DNA of 64,000 nt from Clostridiales bacterium (GTDB taxonomy: Bacteria; Bacillota; Clostridia; Lachnospirales; Lachnospiraceae): contig JAHABX010000019.1 in assembly GCA_018376135.1 (NCBI GenBank), positions 6,375 through 70,374 on the forward strand, written 5' to 3'. A program made the translations under genes and the position numbers. Shown piece by piece: positions 58,727 through 64,000 of the stretch (positions are counted from its first letter, which is position 1; every line of letters starts with the position of its first letter). The notes beneath the pieces are model-generated. The model did no database searches and had not been told where the DNA came from. It worked only from the letters and a program-made list of their open reading frames with translations.

Positions 58727-59587
58727 ATGATGAATATGAAAACAATCAGACTATTATATCCAGATTATTTAAGCGGAGGAATGGAAACCTATTATTTCGG
58801 TGCAAATTTACTGGCACATATTCTTCCGGAGAATGAAAAACAGCCATTGATAAAGGTGGAGCTTACACCGCCGGATGGAAAAGAGCGTGATATAATTGCG
58901 GGGATTTACGCAAGAAACGAAGTAATTGAAGGCATACATCAGGCAAAAAAAGCAATCGAAAAAGCAAACCCTGATAAAATTATTACCATAGGTGGAAACT
59001 GTCTGGTTTCGCTTGCGCCATTCGATTATCTTCATGGGATTTATGAAAATATGGGTATTGTCTGGATCGACGCACACCCGGACGTATCCACTCCGCAAAA
59101 TAATTATCCCAACGCTCATGCTATGGTACTGGGGGCTTTACTGGGATACGGGGATTGTGAACTTTCGGCTCAAATGCAAAATTCCAAATTCAAAGCGAAT
59201 GAAATTCTATATGTCGGCTTACAGGAACTGCACAATTATCAGGAAGATTTTCTAAAAGATAAGGGTGTTGATTATCAAGTACAAGCAGAAGCATTTCTGT
59301 CAGATAATAAGATGAAAGCTTTTTTACAGCAATTTGAACATATCGTGGTTCATCTTGATATTGATGTATTAGATGCGAGCAGCTTTCATTCAACCTATTT
59401 TGCAAATAAGGAATTAGTTGGTGACGGAAGCGGCAGCGGGAAAATGACAATGGAAAAGTTGTCTGATACATTAAAGGTTATTACCGAAAATTCTGATGTC
59501 GTCGGGTTTACAATTGCAGAATACCTTCCGTTTGATGAATATAATCTACATAATATGTTTTCAAATATCAAGCTGTTTAGAGAATGA
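58727..59587 (+). CDS. Arginase/agmatinase-family (ureohydrolase) protein
   Basis: A 286-residue protein with the Mn-site motifs WIDAHPDV (DAHxD) and HLDIDVLD (DxDxxD). The first motif reads GGNCLVS where arginases have GGDHS, so one Mn ligand His is replaced by Cys. Ureohydrolases split guanidino compounds (arginine, agmatine) into an amine and urea; the substrate here is not known and the changed ligand may alter metal use. ATG 58727 follows AAAGGTG; ATGs at 58730 and 58736 are close alternatives. Likely co-transcribed with the C45-type hydrolase. Confidence 0.8.
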   Translation: MMNMKTIRLLYPDYLSGGMETYYFGANLLAHILPENEKQPLIKVELTPPDGKERDIIAGIYARNEVIEGIHQAKKAIEKANPDKIITIGGNCLVSLAPFDYLHGIYENMGIVWIDAHPDVSTPQNNYPNAHAMVLGALLGYGDCELSAQMQNSKFKANEILYVGLQELHNYQEDFLKDKGVDYQVQAEAFLSDNKMKAFLQQFEHIVVHLDIDVLDASSFHSTYFANKELVGDGSGSGKMTMEKLSDTLKVITENSDVVGFTIAEYLPFDEYNLHNMFSNIKLFRE

Positions 59588-59726
59588 AAATGTTTTGAAT
59601 TTGTGACGATGGATGTGCTGCTGCAGCTGACAAGTAAATATGGCTTGACTTGAAATTTTTATTCAATTATGCTTTAGATAAGAGTTGTCGGCAGTTCTTT
59701 ATTTTATCAATAAGGAGCGCATAAAA

Positions 59727-60737
59727 ATGTATCATGCACATTTTAAGGGAACACATTATGAAGCAGGCTTTCGGTGGGGCTCTCTGCTGTTAAAACACCA
59801 AAATATAATTTTGGATAAAATACCGTTTGAGATTACAAAAGAACGGATCGAGTACGCCCTTTCCTGTATTCCGATTTATGAAAAGTTCTATCCTGAAATT
59901 TTAGATGAAATTCAAGGGCTGGCGGATGGGCAGCACTGTGATGTTCATGTTTTGCAGGCTGTATTGTTCAGTATGTATTCCATGCCGCCAACGTGTAATT
60001 GCTCTTGTTTTGCTTCAGTGACAAAAGAGGGGATTCTTTTAGGCAGAAACAGCGATTTTTTAACAGCCATTGAAAAGCTTAATCAAAATGTAATTTATAG
60101 GTTGACTGATGGAGCTTATTCATTCACTGGCAATACAACTGCTTTTATTGAAATCGAAGATGGCATTAATGAGTATGGATTAGCAATCGGATTGACATCC
60201 GTATATCCGTTTAGAAAGCAGCCCGGATTTAATGCAGGCTTGCTTCTCCGCTATCTTTTAGAAAAATGTAAAAATGTATCGGAAGCTATATTTCTCTTAA
60301 ATTCTTTACCGATTGCTTCTGCCCAAACACTTACTTTAGCAGATTTAACTGGAGATATTGCAGTTGTTGAAAGCAATTCCGTGAAAATTAAGATTGTAAG
60401 ACCAGAAGGAAGAGAACCGTCTTTTGTCTGTGCGACGAATATTTTCCACCATCCTGAAATGCAAATTTATAACAATCAGGAAATTGACAACTGGTTTGCA
60501 GAAACAAGATATAAAACTTTAGTGTCCGCCCTTTCCAGGAAAAATAATATTTCAGGACTTATGTTTGCAGAGAAATTGTTAGCAGGCAAGTATGGTTTCC
60601 TGTGCCAGTATGATCGTAATACTGGTAAAGATACTGTGTGGTCAGTTGTTTATGATTTAAAGGAACACAAGATTTACAGAACGGAAGGAAATCCTGGGCG
60701 AAAAAAATTCAAAGAAGATTTACGATTTAAGTTTTAA
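59727..60737 (+). CDS. C45 family peptidase / acyl-CoA:6-aminopenicillanate acyltransferase-like amidohydrolase
   Basis: A 336-residue Ntn-type hydrolase. NCSCFASVTKEGILLGRNSDF near residue 91 corresponds to the GC-S/T-x-F...GRN-D motif of the family, with Cys92 the probable nucleophile exposed by self-cleavage. Later ADLTGDIAVVESN also fits. These enzymes hydrolyse or transfer linear amide bonds. Start ATG 59727, nine bases after AAGGAG; the frame before it from 59685 is non-coding. Its neighbour, the ureohydrolase, suggests a joint pathway for an N-acyl or guanidino compound, an inference only. Confidence 0.82.
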   Translation: MYHAHFKGTHYEAGFRWGSLLLKHQNIILDKIPFEITKERIEYALSCIPIYEKFYPEILDEIQGLADGQHCDVHVLQAVLFSMYSMPPTCNCSCFASVTKEGILLGRNSDFLTAIEKLNQNVIYRLTDGAYSFTGNTTAFIEIEDGINEYGLAIGLTSVYPFRKQPGFNAGLLLRYLLEKCKNVSEAIFLLNSLPIASAQTLTLADLTGDIAVVESNSVKIKIVRPEGREPSFVCATNIFHHPEMQIYNNQEIDNWFAETRYKTLVSALSRKNNISGLMFAEKLLAGKYGFLCQYDRNTGKDTVWSVVYDLKEHKIYRTEGNPGRKKFKEDLRFKF

Positions 60738-60900
60738 GTAGCTTTTAAGAAAATATTGATTTGCAGCTTCTTGAAAAAGAATAGTAAGCAAGGGCTTGAT
60801 ATACAAAACAGCCTGTTTCCGAAATGTTTCCGAAATAGGTTCAACATATTGCCAATAAAGAGTTTTGTATATATGATATTAGATAATAACTGAATAAATA

Positions 60901-61010
60901 TGTCTTCAGGGCAGGGTGTAATTCCCGATTGGCGGTAAAGTCCGCGAGCGTTAATCGCATGATTTGGTGTAATTCCAAAACCAACAGTATAGTCTGGATA
61001 GAAGAAGATA
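60901..61010 (+). promoter_or_regulatory. FMN riboswitch (RFN element)
   Basis: The conserved blocks are present in order: TCAGGGCAGGGTG, ATTCCCGATTGGCGGTA, AGTCCGCGAGCG, GATTTGGTGTAATTCCA, ACCAACAGTATAGTCTGGAT and GAAGAAGATA. P1 closes between TCTTC (60903) and GAAGA (61001-61008). FMN binding should reduce expression of ribU and the flavokinase gene downstream. Confidence 0.96.
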
Positions 61011-61056
61011 AAGAAAAACATAAGGACTTTAATGCTATTCTCTTTATACTGTCATT

Positions 61057-61091
61057 AGCACCTGAACGATAATTGTTCAGGTGCTGATTTT
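61057..61091 (+). terminator. Riboswitch expression-platform hairpin
   Basis: AGCACCTGAAC (61057-61067) and GTTCAGGTGCT (61075-61085), loop GATAATT, followed by GATTTTA. The short T-run makes a transcriptional terminator weak; it could also act near the ribosome site TGGAGG. Confidence 0.65.
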
Positions 61092-61109
61092 ATGTGGAGG
61101 AAATAGGAA

Positions 61110-61754
61110 ATGAACAGTAAAACAAAAAGAATTACAACAGTAGCAATGCTATGTGCTGTTTCTTATGCGGTCATGGTTATTGGGCGTATTCCCATTGTAT
61201 TATTTCTCAAATATGACCCCAAAGATGTTATTATTGCATTAGGCGGACTGATATGGGATCCGATGACCGCGTGTATGGTATCGGTAATTGTTTCTTTTAT
61301 AGAAATGCTTTCCGTGAGTGAAACAGGTATTTTAGGCTGCATAATGAATATTATTTCAACTTGTTCATTTGCTTGTACTGCTTCTGCAATTTACAAGAAA
61401 AAACATACCTTATTTGGTGCAACTATTGGATTGGCAGCCGGAAGCATTACTATGATTACTGTTATGCTCTTATGGAATTATCTAATTACGCCACTTTACA
61501 TGGGGTATCCAAGAGAAGCTGTTGTACAATTATTGCTGCCGGCTTTTTTACCATTTAATGTGCTTAAAGCGGGGCTTAATGCTGCATTTACATTTTTGCT
61601 CTATAAGCCCCTTACAACAGCATTAAGAAAGAGCGGATATATTTCTATGTCAGAAAGAAAAAATAATCGCCGACCGGTAGGGTTGATATTATTAGCTGTG
61701 ATGATTATTATTAGTTGTATTTTGTTTATTTTATCTATGAATGGAATATTATGA
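61110..61754 (+). CDS. ribU: Riboflavin ECF transporter S component
   Basis: A 214-residue membrane protein with about six hydrophobic segments and RibU features: LKYDPKDVIIALGGLIWDP in the loop between helices and FIEMLSVSETGILGCIMN. RibU binds riboflavin outside and works with the shared ECF module, which is not in this window. The FMN riboswitch directly upstream confirms the substrate. Followed 9 bases later by the flavokinase fusion gene. Confidence 0.93.
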   Translation: MNSKTKRITTVAMLCAVSYAVMVIGRIPIVLFLKYDPKDVIIALGGLIWDPMTACMVSVIVSFIEMLSVSETGILGCIMNIISTCSFACTASAIYKKKHTLFGATIGLAAGSITMITVMLLWNYLITPLYMGYPREAVVQLLLPAFLPFNVLKAGLNAAFTFLLYKPLTTALRKSGYISMSERKNNRRPVGLILLAVMIIISCILFILSMNGIL

Positions 61755-61763
61755 GGAAAGAGT

Positions 61764-62456
61764 ATGGAAAGCATGAATTATATTCCCGGTTATATAGTTA
61801 AGGGAACAGTTATACATGGACGCGGAATTGGCAAATTAGTAGGTATGCCTACAGCAAACCTTAAAGTAGAACGAGGACAAGCGTTACCGGAATCAGGCGT
61901 ATATATCACAAAAGCCATTTTAGATTGCAATATTTACTATGGAATTACCCATATAGGAACACGTCCAACAGTTGATAATGACCAGGACATATCAGTAGAA
62001 ACACATATTTTAAATTTTAATAAAGATATATATGGTTACAAAATGGAAATACAATTATTTACAAAACTAAGACTTCCTCAAAGATTTGATAATCTATCAT
62101 TCTTATTAGAGCAAATCAGAAAAGATTGTATGTATGCACGTGAATTTTGGGGAATAAGCCCACTCTTATCCCGTTTGTTTATTGATGTGAGTAATCATAA
62201 TGTAACAGTAGACAAACAAGAGGTTTATTTGTCAACAAAGGAATTTGATGTTTTGTATTTGCTGTATTCAAATCCCGATGTTACCTTTACAAAAAAACAG
62301 ATTTATGAAGCTGTTTGGCACGAGCCGGCTAATAACCGTTATCATGCAGTCGAAAATACTATTTTTCAAATAAGAAAGAAATTAAGTCAAATTACAGAAT
62401 CACAAAATTTCATCAAAACGGTAGTTGGATATGGGTATAAAATCAACCTGAAATAG
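61764..62456 (+). CDS. Riboflavin kinase fused to an OmpR/PhoB-type winged helix
   Basis: A 230-residue two-domain protein. Residues 5-128 are a stand-alone flavokinase: GTVIHGRGIGKLVGMPTANL, GVYITKAILD, THIGTRPTVD, VETHILNFNKDIYG with the catalytic Glu. There is no FAD synthetase half. Residues 133-230 are a Trans_reg_C winged helix (VYLSTKEFDVLYLLYSNPDVTFTKKQIYEAVW, AVENTIFQIRKKLSQI, KTVVGYGYKI) with no receiver domain. Under the FMN riboswitch with ribU. It could phosphorylate imported riboflavin and also report flavin state to DNA. B. subtilis RibR and archaeal RbkR are kinase-regulator proteins too, with other partner domains. Confidence 0.88.
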   Translation: MESMNYIPGYIVKGTVIHGRGIGKLVGMPTANLKVERGQALPESGVYITKAILDCNIYYGITHIGTRPTVDNDQDISVETHILNFNKDIYGYKMEIQLFTKLRLPQRFDNLSFLLEQIRKDCMYAREFWGISPLLSRLFIDVSNHNVTVDKQEVYLSTKEFDVLYLLYSNPDVTFTKKQIYEAVWHEPANNRYHAVENTIFQIRKKLSQITESQNFIKTVVGYGYKINLK

Positions 62457-62704
62457 CAAACCCAGCCGGAGCAGCGGGCGGTCAAGATGAACGGGCAGCT
62501 TGCCCTTGATAAAGCCAATGCCCCTATGATAGCGGACGTTTTGCATCTCTGCGCTGGCTTTCGCCAGCTACCCTTTTGTGGACTTGCCATCTGGGGACAC
62601 CATGCGCTGCAAGCTGTTCCCAGCCGACAAGTTTTACAGAATCGGTTTTCTGTCTTATGGGAAGAAATGAAAAATGTTATACTAAAAAATAAAAATTGGT
62701 GCTA
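62457..62704 (+). other. Relic sequence, probably from a mobile element
   Basis: More GC-rich than both sides. One frame encodes a C-terminal-like tail FVDLPSGDTMRCKLFPADKFYR ending near 62653; an overlapping frame starting at ATG 62487 is less convincing. No complete gene. Looks like the end of a conjugative-element gene left by deletion. Confidence 0.35.
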
Positions 62705-62740
62705 TGTCAAGAAAAAGTACAAGTTAAATATGCCTTTTTC

Positions 62741-63625
62741 CTAATTCTCGTGATCGATTAGCTCACAAGTGATACTGCCATTTTTTCCAACTTTTCTGAC
62801 AGTGTTATAAAAAGTTTCGATATATTCAAATACCAGCCTGTATGCATGCCGATAATTAAATATTTTGAAACGATTTATCCATTCCCTCTTCAATAATGCA
62901 TGAAATGATTCTATACAGGCATTATCCCACGGATATGCTTTCTTTGAATAACTATTAATCATTCCTGCAGTAGCATTCTTAAATGCCTCTGACACATACT
63001 GACAACCTCTGTCCGTATGAAACACAAGCGGTGCGGTTACCATTCGCGACTGCTTTGCTTTTTTTACACAATCCACTACATGAGCGGCATCCAGAGATTC
63101 ACTAAGTACCCATGCAATGATTTTCCTGGAAAAGAGATCCATAATGCTTGTTAAATAAACAAACCCTTCAAAGGTCCATATATACGTGATGTCAGATACC
63201 CATACAGCATCAGGAGATTCAGGATTGAACTCCTCATTCAGGATATTTTTCAATTTACAACTCTGATCCGAATCAATCGTTGTAACAGTATAAGGCTTTA
63301 CCCATTGAGCTCTGATTCCCATCTGTCTCATATAGTTGCCTACTGTTTTTTCAGCAGTGGTCTCACCTTGTTTATGCAACTGCTGTGTTATTTTGGGCGC
63401 TCCATAATTCTGATGTGATTCGTCGTATATATCCTTGATCTGCTCTTTTATCCGATTGCGGCGTTCCTCTGTTTTTGAAGGGACATGTTTTAACCATGCA
63501 TTATAACCGGAGCGTGAAACACCTAAAATTCTCAGTACTCCGCTGACAGAAACACGGTGTTTCACCGGGTAGTTCTCAACTTCAGAAATATACTCTGAAG
63601 TAGCGGTATAGATTGCTTTTGTCAT
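62741..63625 (-). CDS. IS3-family transposase OrfB
   Basis: A 294-residue rve-type integrase core. An HTH_21-like part (RIKEQIKDIYDESHQNYGAPKIT) is followed by the DDE triad: Asp in WVSDITYIW, Asp in FHTDRGCQYVS and Glu in ACIESFHALLKRE. The ATG overlaps the OrfA stop (ATGA). All catalytic residues are present, so it may be active when fused to OrfA by frameshift. Confidence 0.93.
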   Translation of the reverse strand: MTKAIYTATSEYISEVENYPVKHRVSVSGVLRILGVSRSGYNAWLKHVPSKTEERRNRIKEQIKDIYDESHQNYGAPKITQQLHKQGETTAEKTVGNYMRQMGIRAQWVKPYTVTTIDSDQSCKLKNILNEEFNPESPDAVWVSDITYIWTFEGFVYLTSIMDLFSRKIIAWVLSESLDAAHVVDCVKKAKQSRMVTAPLVFHTDRGCQYVSEAFKNATAGMINSYSKKAYPWDNACIESFHALLKREWINRFKIFNYRHAYRLVFEYIETFYNTVRKVGKNGSITCELIDHEN

Positions 63626-63921
63626 TTTCCCAGAATACCGATTGCTTTTTTTAGTATTTCAAGTGCATCCTTTGTATCACGGAGTTCCCTCTGGAGACGC
63701 GCGATTTCTTTTGCTTCATCGCTTGCATAATTGCCACTGCCTCTAGTCGGAACAGTTCCTTCATTTTCCTGAGCAGCTTTAATCCATGTCTTTAATGCCG
63801 ATTCACTGATTCCAAGGTTTTCAGCTGCTTTGCGAAGTGATATTTCAGGGTGTTCATTCCTGTACTGTACTGCATCTTCCTTAAACTGTTGTGAATACTG
63901 TGTTCCTTTTGCCATAATCAT
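63622..63921 (-). CDS. IS3-family transposase OrfA
   Basis: A 99-residue protein with a transposase HTH (YSQQFKEDAVQYRNEHPEISLRKAAENLGIS) and a C-terminal leucine-zipper-like helix (IARLQRELRDTKDALEILKKA). Near its end seven A (minus strand, 63652-63646, context CTA-AAA-AAA-G) form a -1 slippery site; slipping continues in the OrfB frame to make the OrfAB transposase. An ATG at 63915 is an alternative start. Confidence 0.92.
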   Translation of the reverse strand: MIMAKGTQYSQQFKEDAVQYRNEHPEISLRKAAENLGISESALKTWIKAAQENEGTVPTRGSGNYASDEAKEIARLQRELRDTKDALEILKKAIGILGK

Positions 63922-64000
63922 CTTCCTCCATCTACTTAATCTTACATGATGTATAGGAAGAAGTCATCTTAGATTTGTACTATTTCTATACTAGCATTAA

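Larger units (their letters stand above)
62705..63992 (-). mobile_element. IS3-family insertion sequence, apparently complete
   Basis: About 1.29 kb with two overlapping ORFs on the minus strand. The ends are related inverted repeats: from 62705 inward (TGTCAAGAAAAAGTACAAG) and from 63992 inward (AGTATAGAAATAGTACAAA), about 26 of 37 positions alike. Exact ends are uncertain by a few bases; target duplication cannot be judged because the window ends. Confidence 0.8.

Noticed and set aside
62487..62744. 85-residue ORF before the IS element
   Set aside because: No ribosome site, runs into the IS end, and another frame looks more protein-like; treated as a relic.
1..64000. tRNA, rRNA genes and replication origin
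   Set aside because: No cloverleaf-like, rRNA-like or DnaA-box cluster sequence was noticed in the gaps between genes; short tRNAs could be missed without a scan.

Overview
The window looks like a chromosomal segment of a spore-forming, anaerobic gut Firmicute, most likely Lachnospiraceae (Mediterraneibacter/Dorea/Blautia-like). The evidence is a complete spoIIIA operon, the rimP-nusA-rnpM-ylxQ-infB-rbfA-nrnA-truB-ribF order, strong AAGGAGG ribosome sites, frequent TTG/GTG starts, and Gram-positive surface and regulator families. The family call is inference; no rRNA or tRNA gene was seen.

Layout. 1-6.3 kb: core metabolism (3' end of folC, pheA, degV, a PHP phosphoesterase, a MATE exporter, malic enzyme). 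6.4-8.1 kb: small accessory insert with a DUF3990/HTH toxin-antitoxin-like pair behind a promoter carrying two palindromes. 8.2-16.7 kb: translation/transcription operon rimP to ribF; IF-2 carries twelve 13-residue repeats. 16.8-26.1 kb: Na/Pi transporter, a GntR-type regulator, a copper operon (CsoR-type operator, copA with a fused chaperone domain and an internal start, csoR), an NlpC/P60 hydrolase, rpsO and pnp with a long leader hairpin. 26.2-32.6 kb: candidate phase-variable surface locus: an intact tyrosine recombinase between inverted repeats, a 1280-residue repeat-rich surface protein, and a second recombinase-like protein that has lost most catalytic residues. 32.7-37.3 kb: spoIIIAA-AH, with a very short SpoIIIAF. 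37.3-40.5 kb: Fur-box-controlled feoA-feoB-FeoB-associated protein, then a lipoprotein. 40.5-43.1 kb: decayed IS1182-type transposase, a broken secreted-protein gene and a candidate type I toxin-antitoxin pair. 43.3-51.9 kb: GntR-ABC operon, AlkD-like protein, DUF2975-HTH-DUF4173 operon, a Lon-like ATPase without protease, and a TetR-MATE operon. 52-57.6 kb: accessory stretch with several decaying genes and a DUF2075/MazG/GIY-YIG-DUF2075 group. 57.9-62.5 kb: AT-rich island with a Crp/Fnr regulator, a ureohydrolase-like protein, a C45-type amidohydrolase and an FMN riboswitch in front of ribU and a flavokinase fused to an OmpR-type winged helix. 62.7-64 kb: a complete IS3-family element.

How the parts work together: copper, iron and flavin supply are each controlled by a local sensor (CsoR, a Fur-type repressor, an FMN riboswitch). 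The most unusual items are the flavokinase/winged-helix fusion, which duplicates the kinase function of the ribF also present here; the recombinase/surface-protein locus with a possible outward promoter inside the putative invertible segment; the in-frame CopZ start inside copA; and the convergent small RNA/small hydrophobic peptide pair near 43 kb. All functional calls rest on reading motifs by eye; no database search was run.
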